Shown: positions 8,649 to 15,493, counted from the first letter of the stretch. The stretch is 17,282 nucleotides of DNA from Syntrophaceae bacterium UBA2192 (GCA_002327315.1 DCVI01000133.1:14888-32169); one strand, 5' to 3'. Numbers and translations: made by a program. The notes: generated by a model from the sequence alone, not told the origin.

Positions 8649-9593
8649 ATGATTCTCAATGCACGGGACAAGATCACCAGGAGCATTTTGTCATTGGCCA
8701 AGACCCCCTGGCTCTTTTATCCGTACTACCGATACCAGCTGCCATTGCCCACCGTGATATTGATCGAGAATACAAACTGCTGCAACGCGCACTGTGTCAT
8801 GTGCCCTCGCGAGACACTGACCCGAAAACTCGGCTTCATGGAGTTTGGATTGTTCGAGAAGATCATGAAAGAGCTGTCCGGCGCGAGCCGAAAACCCGTC
8901 GTGCATTTGCACGGGTTCGGCGAGCCGCTGCTGGATGAGTTGTTGCCGGAACGGATCAAGCTCGCAAAGGCCTGCGGGATCAAGCATACCTATCTCGTGA
9001 CCAATGCTTCGTTGCTGTCCCCCGAGACAGCGAGAAAGATTATTCAAGCGGGACTGGACACGCTGAAGATCAGTTTTTACGGCACCGACGAAGAATCGTA
9101 TAACGCCACCATGCGGCGGCTGGATTTCAAGGTGGCGCTGAACAACATCAGGGACTTTGTGAGGATCCGGAAGGAACTGAAGAAAAGGACTCCGAAGTTG
9201 ATCCTTCAATACATGCCTCAGGAAGCCAATGGGACCAGGACAGAGGAGTTTCAATCTCTGTGGCGATCTGTCCTGGACAAGAGGGCCGGCGACTGCCTGA
9301 ATATCAGCTCTTTGGACAACTTTGGAGGCGGCAGGGCGTACAACCTTGTGGGAGACAGGATCGTGTCTGTCTGTTTTTACCCCTGGACAGCCCTGTCGGT
9401 GCTCTGCGACGGCAGGGCTGTTACCTGTTGCGTGGATTACAATGGCCATCAGGGCGTAGGAGATCTGAACGTCCAGAGTGTCGCGGAAATCTGGAATGGC
9501 CCCGTGTTGTCGGAGATCAGGAGGAACTTCGGAAAGTTGGATTATGCCGGGTGTCCGACCTGTCTTCGTTGCGATTGGGTGCACAGGCGGTAG
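8649..9593 (+). CDS. Radical SAM protein with SPASM-like C-terminal Cys cluster
   Basis: This 314-aa protein has the radical SAM [4Fe-4S] motif CNAHCVMC (Cys45, Cys49, Cys52), a glycine-rich SAM-binding motif GFGEPLLD at 89-96, and TNASLL and ISFYGTDEESY strands typical of the partial TIM barrel. The C-terminus carries further cysteines (242, 253, 260, 261, 302, 305, 308), with CPTCLRC near the end and DLNVQSVAEIWNGP before it, as in SPASM/twitch auxiliary-cluster enzymes. The start at ATG 8649 follows AGGGAGC. A longer form from ATG 8589 (20 more residues) cannot be excluded, since that ATG overlaps a possible end of the previous gene. It probably performs a radical modification of a sugar, lipid or peptide; the substrate is unknown. 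Relatives occur in envelope polysaccharide clusters. Confidence 0.88.
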   Translation: MILNARDKITRSILSLAKTPWLFYPYYRYQLPLPTVILIENTNCCNAHCVMCPRETLTRKLGFMEFGLFEKIMKELSGASRKPVVHLHGFGEPLLDELLPERIKLAKACGIKHTYLVTNASLLSPETARKIIQAGLDTLKISFYGTDEESYNATMRRLDFKVALNNIRDFVRIRKELKKRTPKLILQYMPQEANGTRTEEFQSLWRSVLDKRAGDCLNISSLDNFGGGRAYNLVGDRIVSVCFYPWTALSVLCDGRAVTCCVDYNGHQGVGDLNVQSVAEIWNGPVLSEIRRNFGKLDYAGCPTCLRCDWVHRR

Positions 9594-9617
9594 GCGGATG
9601 CGGGGATTGCGGGAGCA

Positions 9618-10577
9618 ATGAGAAAAAGGATATTCTTCATCTGCGGTTCGATCAATCAGACGACCCAGATGCATCAGGTCTCCGAGCACCTTCGCGAGTA
9701 CGAGCACTCCTTCTCGCCCTACTACGTCCACGGCTTTGACGAGATTCTTCGAAGACTCGGGTTGATGGAGTTCACGATCTCAGGAAACGAGCTGGCGGGA
9801 CGCTGCCGGAGATATCTTCAGGAGCATGGCCTCCCCATCGACTACCAGGGGAAAAATCGGCCCTACGACCTGGTGGTTACCTGCTCGGACGTGTATCTTC
9901 AGAAGAACATTCGAGACAACCGGATCGTGCTGGTTCAGGAAGGAATTACAGACCCGGAAACCATGATGTTCCATCTCGTCAAGCGCCTCCGATTCCTTCC
10001 TCGCTGGTTGGCTGGTAATGCAGCGACCGGTCTCAGCGATGCATACCGGGCATTCTGCGTCGCAAGCGAGGGATATCGCGATTTATTCATTCGGAACGGC
10101 GTGAGCCCCGAGAAGATCGTCGTCACGGGAATACCCAATTTCGATGACTGCAGGCGATATTGCAGCAACGACTTTCCCCACAGGCACTACGTGCTGGTTT
10201 GCACGTCGTCGCTGAGGGAGACACTCCAGTACGAGGACCGCAAGGCCTTCATCCTGAGAGCGGTCGAACTCGCCGGCGGAAGGCAACTGATCTTCAAGCT
10301 TCACCCGAGCGAAAAGGTCGAGCGCGCCGCCCGGGAAATCCGCCTATATGCGCCTGGAGCCATGGTGTTCGCGACCGGCAACGCGGAAGAAATGATCGCG
10401 AATTGCGATGTCCTGATCACTCGATTTTCGTCGACTGCCTTCGTCGGCCTTGCGCTCGGCAAGGAAACCTACTCGGACTTCGACATGGATGAATTGCGCC
10501 GGTTGATGCCGGTTCAGAACGGCTCGGCGGCCTTCAACATCGCGAATGTCTGCCGCCGGTTTCTCGAAGAGGACTGA
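9618..10577 (+). CDS. GT-B-like glycosyl/glycerophosphotransferase-type protein
   Basis: This 319-aa protein has no clear signal peptide and is probably cytosolic or peripheral. It resembles the CDP-glycerol glycerophosphotransferase / UDP-GlcNAc 2-epimerase superfamily. VVTGIPNFD (168-176) marks the start of the C-terminal Rossmann half, IFKLHPSE (225-232) is the hallmark KxHP-type motif, and ITRFSSTAFVGLALGK (267-282) corresponds to the sugar-nucleotide binding loop that usually reads as a serine-rich S-x-x-x-E segment. The N-terminal half (to ~165) reads as a second Rossmann-like lobe. It starts 24 bp after the radical SAM gene, behind GCGGGAG at short spacing, and is the last gene of the co-directional block. 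It likely adds a sugar or polyol phosphate to a cell-surface or lipid acceptor. The assignment rests on fold motifs only; donor and acceptor are unknown. Confidence 0.65.
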   Translation: MRKRIFFICGSINQTTQMHQVSEHLREYEHSFSPYYVHGFDEILRRLGLMEFTISGNELAGRCRRYLQEHGLPIDYQGKNRPYDLVVTCSDVYLQKNIRDNRIVLVQEGITDPETMMFHLVKRLRFLPRWLAGNAATGLSDAYRAFCVASEGYRDLFIRNGVSPEKIVVTGIPNFDDCRRYCSNDFPHRHYVLVCTSSLRETLQYEDRKAFILRAVELAGGRQLIFKLHPSEKVERAAREIRLYAPGAMVFATGNAEEMIANCDVLITRFSSTAFVGLALGKETYSDFDMDELRRLMPVQNGSAAFNIANVCRRFLEED

Positions 10578-10641
10578 CGGGCAGCGCTTACCCCGCCTGT
10601 CCGCAGGGTTTCAATGGTCAATGACCGACCCTCCTGCATCG

Positions 10642-11451
10642 TCACCGCTTCAAACCCAGATACCATTCTGTGACATCGCTCCCGATTCCGAACCGGGCAA
10701 GCTGGCGCAGGTCAAGCTGCAGCACATCCGGCGTACTGAACTCCAGGATGCGGTATTGGGGGTCCGTCCAGCCGGGAGTGCTGCTGCCCGGTATGTTCTT
10801 CGGGATGGTGAGTCGAAGACGGTGGATCAGGTTGATCCCTGCCAGCGCTGCTGCGTCCGTCACCATATCGACACAGTTGTTGCTCCTCACGCCGAACTGG
10901 TCATACGTCCGGCTCATCACGTAATCGTGGATCGATTGATGCCGCCGTTTGGTGATCGGAATGCGCCAGACAAACGTGGGGGTGCGATCGGGCCTGCCGA
11001 TCTCCAACCGGCCATCGGACATCGTCTCCCACAAATAAGCGAAGGGATCGGGATGACGATCCAGAAACCTCTGATACACATTCTCCTGGTAACGAGGTCT
11101 CTCCAGCCCGAAGTTGCCGTTGTGGCCGTATTCCACACGATTCTGAGGACTTTCCAGAATGATCCAACTGTGCCCACCCGGATTCCTCCAGAACGAGTAG
11201 ATAAATGACAGGGTCGTGCTGTAGTCCCAATCGCCGGCATCGATCGAGATATAGAGATAATATCCATCATCCCCCACGGGCGTTCCGGTGGCGGGATCCA
11301 AATCGGCATCAGGGACAAAACGGCACGGCACCGGTATGGGCTGGGCACTCCAGCCATCGGGTTGCAACGGAGCGTAGTACCGGACCTGGTTGACACAGCC
11401 GGCGAGCCCGATCGCCGTCATCAACAGCAACAGCCTGGTGAGGGCCTTCAT
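10642..11451 (-). CDS. Secreted lipoprotein with possible papain-like His/Cys site
   Basis: This 269-aa protein begins with a lipoprotein signal peptide (two charged residues, LLLLMTAIGLAGC, lipidated Cys19), so it should be membrane-anchored outside the cytoplasm. The mature part contains GGHSWIILE (92-100) and, about 100 residues later, RSNNCVDMVTDAA (189-201). A His in GHSWI placed before a Cys in NNCxD recalls circularly permuted NlpC/P60 and DUF4105-type papain-fold proteins, in which His precedes Cys. His94 and Cys193 are therefore candidate catalytic residues; this is inference. ATG 11451 follows a GGATAGGAAA stretch. The gene is convergent with the + strand cluster (64-bp gap) and lies downstream of the BON/DUF3309/DUF3185 genes, with ~190 bp between it and the nearest remnant. 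Peptidase or amidase activity is unproven. Confidence 0.8.
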   Translation of the reverse strand: MKALTRLLLLMTAIGLAGCVNQVRYYAPLQPDGWSAQPIPVPCRFVPDADLDPATGTPVGDDGYYLYISIDAGDWDYSTTLSFIYSFWRNPGGHSWIILESPQNRVEYGHNGNFGLERPRYQENVYQRFLDRHPDPFAYLWETMSDGRLEIGRPDRTPTFVWRIPITKRRHQSIHDYVMSRTYDQFGVRSNNCVDMVTDAAALAGINLIHRLRLTIPKNIPGSSTPGWTDPQYRILEFSTPDVLQLDLRQLARFGIGSDVTEWYLGLKR

Positions 11452-11642
11452 CGTATTTCCTATCCCGCACTCTTGACGTTCCGGTTCGTTTTCGAATCCT
11501 GTTTAACAAGAAAATGAGCAAAAGGCAATCCTGTGCCGACGATCGGGAGGTGAGTATCTTCCTGAAAACGCCGGATCTTCAAAGTTGATGGATCTGTAAG
11601 ATTTCCAGCGGGAACGGATGGGCACCGTCGAGTCATGGAAGC
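11452..11642. other. Intergenic stretch without a supported gene
   Basis: About 190 bp lie between the lipoprotein start and the remnant described next. I see no open frame with a ribosome binding site, no convincing hairpin with a T-run and no repeat. The part next to 11451 should hold the promoter of the lipoprotein gene, but no clear -35/-10 pair stands out. Confidence 0.4.
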
Positions 11643-11800
11643 TTATTGGAACGCGGGGATCGCGTCGCGAAAGGCGGCCACGACTTCAGTTCAGGACTTT
11701 TCTGTTTCGGCTTTGGATCTTTCCATGCCTCGTCTCCTGTGGTTTTCGACTCGTGCATCTTTCTTTCGGCCTCATCTTGCCTGTGCTGCAAGGCTTCTTC
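11643..11800 (-). pseudogene. Decayed C-terminal remnant of a coiled-coil stress protein
   Basis: Directly after the DUF3185 stop, in the same frame, the - strand reads EEALQHRQDEAERKMHES then KTTGDEAWKD, a heptad-like charged segment. It resembles the C-terminal part of small sll1863-type coiled-coil stress proteins, which end in ...DEAWEDLK... blocks. After this the frame degrades to Pro/Ser-rich text. The other frame continues as TEVVAAFRDAIPAFQ and a stop (TAA at 11643-11645), again a plausible family ending, preceded by an in-frame TGA where Trp (TGG) would be natural. No start codon or N-terminal half is present. I read this as one nonsense change plus one frameshift in a truncated gene. 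The family match is from memory of the pattern, not a search. Confidence 0.4.
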
Positions 11801-12022
11801 TCAGGCCTTTTTGTTTCCCATGACCAGCAATGCAATACCCCCCACGAGCGCGATGCCTCCCACGATCGGCGGCAGTGGAAGAGTATGCGTCTTCTCAGCC
11901 GTCATCTGGAGGGGACCGATATCGACGACCTTTTCCCGGGTCGTGTAGGTGATGCCCTGATATGCGAATGCGACAATTCCGATCACGATAAGAATGATGC
12001 CTGTCAACATGTATGTTTTCAT
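11801..12022 (-). CDS. DUF3185-family small membrane protein
   Basis: This 73-aa protein has two membrane helices (~5-22 and ~51-68) around a short exposed loop. The segment YTTREKVVDIGPLQMTAEK (26-44) with a following LPLPPIVGG is the hallmark of DUF3185 proteins (REKVVDxGPxxxxxE, then PPxxGG). Function is unknown; family members often sit beside BON, DUF3309 and other envelope-stress genes, as here. AAGGAGC lies at good distance before the ATG. It is third in the small - strand operon, 134 bp after DUF3309. That gap contains a 6-bp stem (12078-12083 / 12092-12097) without a T-run. Confidence 0.85.
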   Translation of the reverse strand: MKTYMLTGIILIVIGIVAFAYQGITYTTREKVVDIGPLQMTAEKTHTLPLPPIVGGIALVGGIALLVMGNKKA

Positions 12023-12156
12023 TTTGCTCCTTCTTTCTGTTGTGAAGCTCTCCGCCTACAGGGCAGGTCTTCCATGCGCGTGCCATCGTTTGCACGCCCG
12101 GCTTCAAGAGTTTCCTGCGACGAATTCAAGGGGATTTCTCGTGCTCTTGAATATCT

Positions 12157-12309
12157 TCAGATCCTCCCAAGGAGCAAAAGGATGAGAAGAATCAGAAGGA
12201 TCAATCCGATTCCGCCGCTGGGATAGTATCCCCAGCTCTTGCTGTGAGGCCAGGTGGGCAGTGCGCCGACAAGCACGAGGACCAAAATGATGATCAGTAT
12301 TGTACCCAT
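12157..12309 (-). CDS. DUF3309-family 50-residue membrane protein
   Basis: The 50-aa product starts MGTILIIILVLVLVGALPTW and carries the central PHSKSWGYYPSGGIG motif before a second leucine/isoleucine helix ending LLLLGRI. This is the full-length, canonical form of DUF3309 (helix, ALPTWPxSxSWGYxPSGG, helix). A perfect AAGGAGGAAAATC Shine-Dalgarno region precedes the ATG. It lies 46 bp after the BON gene, so co-transcription is likely. Function is unknown; the family is widespread in proteobacteria near stress and envelope genes. Confidence 0.92.
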   Translation of the reverse strand: MGTILIIILVLVLVGALPTWPHSKSWGYYPSGGIGLILLILLILLLLGRI

Positions 12310-12355
12310 GATTTTCCTCCTTTTCTGTTACTTGACCGACAAGGATAACGGCCGC

Positions 12356-12670
12356 CTATTTCACGACGAGGGCATTATCGACGGATCTGACCCCTTCGAC
12401 GCCGCGTGCGATTTCTCCCGCCTTGTCGACCGCGTATTGAGAATCGACGAAGCCGCTCAGCGCAACGATGCCTTTGCGGGTTTCGACGCTGATTTTGAAT
12501 GACTTGAGAAAATTATCATTTGCGAGCTCGGTTTTTACTTTGGTCGTGATAACGGTATCATCGATATGTTCCCCCGTGCTTGTCTGTTGCGGTGTCGATG
12601 CGCAGGCCATGAAGGCGGCGATCATCATGAGGGCGACAAGAAAACGGATAACGGTGTAGCTCTTTTTCAT
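12356..12670 (-). CDS. BON-domain lipoprotein (OsmY-like)
   Basis: This 104-aa protein has a lipoprotein signal peptide (MKKSYT..., hydrophobic core, FMAC lipobox, Cys23) followed by one BON domain (~37-103). DDTVITTKVKTELANDNFL is the typical opening, VALSGFVDSQYAVDKAGEIA the central strand and helix, and GVEGVRSVDNALVVK the closing strand. BON domains are thought to bind phospholipid and stabilise membranes under osmotic or envelope stress. A single domain makes it shorter than E. coli OsmY, which has two. The Shine-Dalgarno sequence is GAGAGGTAAGG. It is the first gene of the - strand operon and faces the long divergent control region. Confidence 0.93.
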   Translation of the reverse strand: MKKSYTVIRFLVALMMIAAFMACASTPQQTSTGEHIDDTVITTKVKTELANDNFLKSFKISVETRKGIVALSGFVDSQYAVDKAGEIARGVEGVRSVDNALVVK

Positions 12671-13007
12671 GGTCCTTACCTCTCACTGAATTTGACGGTT
12701 AAAGGGTGATTGACTGGTGGGTCGCGAGAGCTTTCTTCTGACGGTAAAGAAGGGGTGTCCTCGGTACCTCCGCAAGACGACTCCCCGTCATCGATTTACG
12801 AATACCGGGCGATGAAAAAAATCTACATTTCTTAGAAATACTATCATAAATATCGTAAACGTATCGTAGGTGAATAGATGATTATTCACTTCGAAATACC
12901 TGATGCGATGTAAGATGGGCGTGGAAGAGTAGTAACAAACATCAAGATCTGTAATACTTATCCTAGGATGGGTCCATGTTCAGTGGCTTGTAAAGTGGTA
13001 TAAATTG
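12671..13007. promoter_or_regulatory. Divergent intergenic control region between BON and AsmA genes
   Basis: This 337-bp stretch separates the BON operon (-) from the AsmA gene (+), so it must carry both promoters. The middle (12815-12900) is markedly AT-rich compared with the coding regions. It holds TTTCTTAGAAA near 12829, a repeated TATCGTA either side of 12860 and the inverted repeat listed separately. No open frame is convincing. I cannot assign -35/-10 boxes with confidence. Confidence 0.55.
12870..12889. promoter_or_regulatory. Inverted repeat GTGAATA-N6-TATTCAC, possible operator
   Basis: The arms GTGAATA (12870-12876) and TATTCAC (12883-12889) are perfect 7-bp inverted copies around GATGAT. 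The 20-bp dyad lies in the divergent control region, about 120 bp before the AsmA start and 200 bp before the BON start. Size and spacing fit a dimeric transcription factor site; no T-run follows, so a terminator is unlikely. The regulator is unknown. Confidence 0.4.
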
Positions 13008-14651
13008 ATGAATGCGAAGAAGAAAAAAGTCCTTTTTGTCCTCGGCGGAGGTGCCGTAGCCCTTGTTCTGGCGGCAGTCGTTTTCACCCTCACCTTCGAC
13101 ATCAATTCCTACAGGCCCCGCATCGAGGCCGCTGTCTCCGGGGCGACCGGCCTGGAGGTCAGGATCAATGGAAAGATGGGGCTCTCTCTCTTTCCCTTTG
13201 GCGTATCGGCGAAGGACATCCACGTCGCCAACAGGGGAGACGAAATCATTTCCCTGGAAGACCTCAAGCTGGGGGCGGAGTTTATACCCCTGTTGAACAG
13301 GCAGCTCAAAGTCACCCGTTGCGAACTTGTCAAACCTGCCGTCACCATCGTGAGGGGTTCCGATGGGAAATATAATTTCGAAACGAAAGAGCAACCCGGG
13401 GCAGCCTTCAATTTGAGCGATTTCAAGCTGTCCAACGGGACGCTCGTCTATCTGGACAAGAAGACGGGGGAAAAGACGGAGTGGAACGATTTCAATCTGG
13501 CTGTCGAGGACCTCTCGATTGCAGGGAATGTCATAAAGAGCGCCTCGTTCAAAGGAAGCTTCGACTGCAGGGAGGTGCTGCAAAAGGACTTCAAAATCGA
13601 AAATCTCAGGGCCCCTGTGAAAGCGGTCAAGGGGATATACCATTTCGATGCTCTTACCATCGGGGCCCTCGTCTACTTTGACAAGAAGGCGGGTGAAAAG
13701 ACCGAACTGAAGGAATTCAGTCTGGCCATCAAGGATCTTTCGGTAGTGGAAACCTCGGGGAGAATGATAAAGAATATCGCATTCACCGGAAGCATGGACT
13801 GCAAGGAGCTGCGGAAAGGCAGCCTCCGGATCGACAACGTCAAGAGCCCGATTAAATCAGAGCAGGGAATCATCACCCTCACGTCCCTTACCATGGACAT
13901 CTTCGGCGCGAAGGCTGAAGGCGATGCCACGGCGGACAAATCACAAGTCGATGCAATGTATAAAATCAATTTGAAGGTATCGAAGCTGGATCTCGAAAAA
14001 CTGGAGGAGTCTTTCGGCTTAAAAAAGGTTATCGGAGGGAAGGGCGATCTTCATACCTCACTCACGATGAAAGAAAGAGGAAGCCGCAAACTGATGAGCG
14101 GCATGGATGGCACTTTTTCTCTCCGGGGTGATCATCTCGTTATTTACACGATGGACCTCGACAAGGTCCTCTCATCTTATGAGACAAGCCAGGAGTTCAA
14201 CCTCGTCGACCTCGGCGCTTTTTTCATCGCCGGCCCTCTCAGTACCTTTGCGATCAAGGGGTATCGTTATTGGGACGTTTACAACCAGACGCAGGGAGGG
14301 CGGGGAGCCATCACACAGTTCATCTCCAATTGGAAGATCAAAGATGGTGTGGCAGATGCTACGGATTGCGCTCTTGCGACGCGGCATAATCGGATTGCGC
14401 TGAAGGGCAAACTCAATCTTGTCAGTGAGCAATATGACGATGTAATCGTAGCGATTCTCGATGACAAGGGATGCGCAAAATTCGAACAAGGAGTCAGCGG
14501 TCCCTTCGGCAGTCCCCGGATCGGCGCGGTTAGCGCTGTGCAATCCCTCGTCGGACCCATCGTCGATCTTTTCAAGAAGGCAGAGCGCTTTATTCAAGGC
14601 GGCAAATGCGAGGTCTTTTATAACGGCTCTGTGCGCCAACCTCCCAAATGA
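13008..14651 (+). CDS. AsmA-family envelope protein
   Basis: The product is 547 aa from ATG 13008; TTG 13005 directly before it is an alternative start, and no strong Shine-Dalgarno sequence is visible. Lys-rich residues 2-7 and a membrane helix (~8-30) anchor it in the inner membrane with the bulk in the periplasm. The opening FDINSYRPRIEAAVSGATGLEV followed by ..GKMGLSLFPFGVSAKDIHVAN.. is the AsmA N-terminal signature. The C-terminal part (GYRYWDVYNQTQGGRGAIT, then SNWKIKDGVADATDCALAT) is the conserved AsmA C-terminal region. AsmA-like proteins are linked to lipid transport and outer-membrane assembly. Residues ~144-296 hold two tandem copies of a ~75-residue block (see repeat). It stands alone on this strand and is convergent with the cysteine-cluster gene (24-bp gap). 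Confidence 0.93.
   Translation: MNAKKKKVLFVLGGGAVALVLAAVVFTLTFDINSYRPRIEAAVSGATGLEVRINGKMGLSLFPFGVSAKDIHVANRGDEIISLEDLKLGAEFIPLLNRQLKVTRCELVKPAVTIVRGSDGKYNFETKEQPGAAFNLSDFKLSNGTLVYLDKKTGEKTEWNDFNLAVEDLSIAGNVIKSASFKGSFDCREVLQKDFKIENLRAPVKAVKGIYHFDALTIGALVYFDKKAGEKTELKEFSLAIKDLSVVETSGRMIKNIAFTGSMDCKELRKGSLRIDNVKSPIKSEQGIITLTSLTMDIFGAKAEGDATADKSQVDAMYKINLKVSKLDLEKLEESFGLKKVIGGKGDLHTSLTMKERGSRKLMSGMDGTFSLRGDHLVIYTMDLDKVLSSYETSQEFNLVDLGAFFIAGPLSTFAIKGYRYWDVYNQTQGGRGAITQFISNWKIKDGVADATDCALATRHNRIALKGKLNLVSEQYDDVIVAILDDKGCAKFEQGVSGPFGSPRIGAVSAVQSLVGPIVDLFKKAERFIQGGKCEVFYNGSVRQPPK
13437..13895 (+). repeat. Internal tandem duplication within the AsmA gene
   Basis: Copy 1 (about 13437-13661) and copy 2 (about 13662-13895) encode matching blocks: LVYLDKKTGEKTEW against LVYFDKKAGEKTEL, then FNLAVEDLSI against FSLAIKDLSV, GSFDCREV against GSMDCKEL, and IENLRAPVKAVKGI against IDNVKSPIKSEQGI. 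The copies have diverged at DNA level, so the duplication is old. The second copy has two extra residues near its middle. Confidence 0.75.
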
Positions 14652-14675
14652 TTCACGCGATAAAGGCGCTCAATG

Positions 14676-15317
14676 CTATAGGGGCAGCAAGAACAATCTT
14701 AATTTGCCGTATCGTTTTGGCAAACCTGCTTCATGTTTCAGGACGTCAAAAGTCTCTGAACATACGTCGTAAAGAGCCTCAGTCCACTGTGCATGACTCT
14801 TCTTTTGTTCAGCATTCATCTGCGCCCTCTGGCGGCTACAGGTATAAAAGATGCACATAATTGGCCGTTCTGATCTCTCAAGCGTGCATCCCTTTTGACC
14901 TAGAAAGCTGCACCCATTTCTCCCCTCTTCCTTCGAACTAACTGTTCTCTTCATGCGGTACGCCAGTGTCGACAATGGTCGGGCGCGCCATGAAGTTTGA
15001 GCGGCTAAACCAAAACCGTCGATCGGCTGGTAACTGAATTTTCTCAACCAATAATCCAGCGCTCTAAAATGATTGTAGCTTCCCTCACAACAAGGACGAG
15101 GGCACTCCATGCAGAGATTAACATCATGGAATAGCTGCCCAGAAAGGTCCTGCAATTCTCTCCGGCGCTGATCTAGTTCTCTGAGAGTGTTAACCGTATA
15201 TTGGGATAGAGTCTTATCTCGCGGCAGAAGGGTCTGGCTCATTGCAAAAAGGACAAACAGCTGACCCCCACGCCTGAAATACATTCGATAATCGTAAAAA
15301 GTTCTTCCTGACCCCAT
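14676..15317 (-). CDS. YkgJ-type cysteine-cluster protein
   Basis: This 213-aa protein has eight clustered cysteines. CMECPRPCC supplies 69, 72, 76 and 77; a later group CSFLGQKGC ... CIFYTC supplies 136, 144, 155 and 160. The pattern C-x2-C-x3-C-C followed by C-x7-C-x10-C-x4-C resembles the YkgJ/UPF0153 family of putative Zn- or Fe-S-binding proteins (CxxCxxxCC with a later ...RPxxC). A charged helical segment (~34-62) before the first cluster may be a coiled coil. There is no signal peptide, so it is probably cytosolic. ATG 15317 follows AGAGGGAAGC. Biochemical role is unknown. It converges on the AsmA gene. The ligand set suggests a metal centre; this is inference. Confidence 0.75.
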   Translation of the reverse strand: MGSGRTFYDYRMYFRRGGQLFVLFAMSQTLLPRDKTLSQYTVNTLRELDQRRRELQDLSGQLFHDVNLCMECPRPCCEGSYNHFRALDYWLRKFSYQPIDGFGLAAQTSWRARPLSTLAYRMKRTVSSKEEGRNGCSFLGQKGCTLERSERPIMCIFYTCSRQRAQMNAEQKKSHAQWTEALYDVCSETFDVLKHEAGLPKRYGKLRLFLLPL

Positions 15318-15460
15318 AAGCTTCCCTCTTATTCAGTGTATACAATCTATCTAGCGGTGGCGGTATCCTCCAGTTGTTGCTCCTGAATGACCCTGGCTCG
15401 CAAAACGTTCCAAACCGTATCAATAACTTACGTTCTCGTCCTGAATTCATCCATCATGAA
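15318..15460. other. Intergenic stretch upstream of the cysteine-cluster gene
   Basis: No convincing gene is seen. On the - strand TGTATACA at 15337-15344 could be an extended -10 element for the cysteine-cluster gene, but no matching -35 stands out. On the + strand this stretch runs straight into the terminator at 15461-15493, so it could be the body of a short untranslated RNA. Confidence 0.3.
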
Positions 15461-15493
15461 GGGGTTCCGAATCAACCGGGATCCCTTTTTTTT
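15461..15493 (+). terminator. Intrinsic terminator, + strand, no obvious gene before it
   Basis: The stem GGGGTTCCG (15461-15469) pairs with CGGGATCCC (15477-15485) over nine positions with two G-T wobbles and a 7-nt loop, and is followed at once by eight T (15486-15493). Form and T-run are those of a rho-independent terminator reading in + direction. The nearest + gene ends more than 800 bp upstream. Confidence 0.65.

Noticed and set aside
10603..10637. Nested inverted repeat (GCAGG...CCTGC around GGTCAATGACC) between the two convergent genes
   Set aside because: It could stop both transcripts, but there is no T-run on either strand and the stems are short and interrupted.
12078..12097. Perfect 6-bp hairpin GCGTGC/GCACGC between DUF3309 and DUF3185
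   Set aside because: It has no T-run and is short; it may be chance or a processing stem, too weak to annotate.
11618..12226. + strand open frame opposite DUF3185 and the coiled-coil remnant
   Set aside because: It has no ribosome binding site and Phe/Cys/Arg-rich text, and it covers well-supported - strand genes.
15455..15480. GGTTCCGAATC resembling a tRNA T-arm
   Set aside because: No anticodon arm, D-arm or acceptor stem can be drawn around it; the bases are better explained as the terminator stem.
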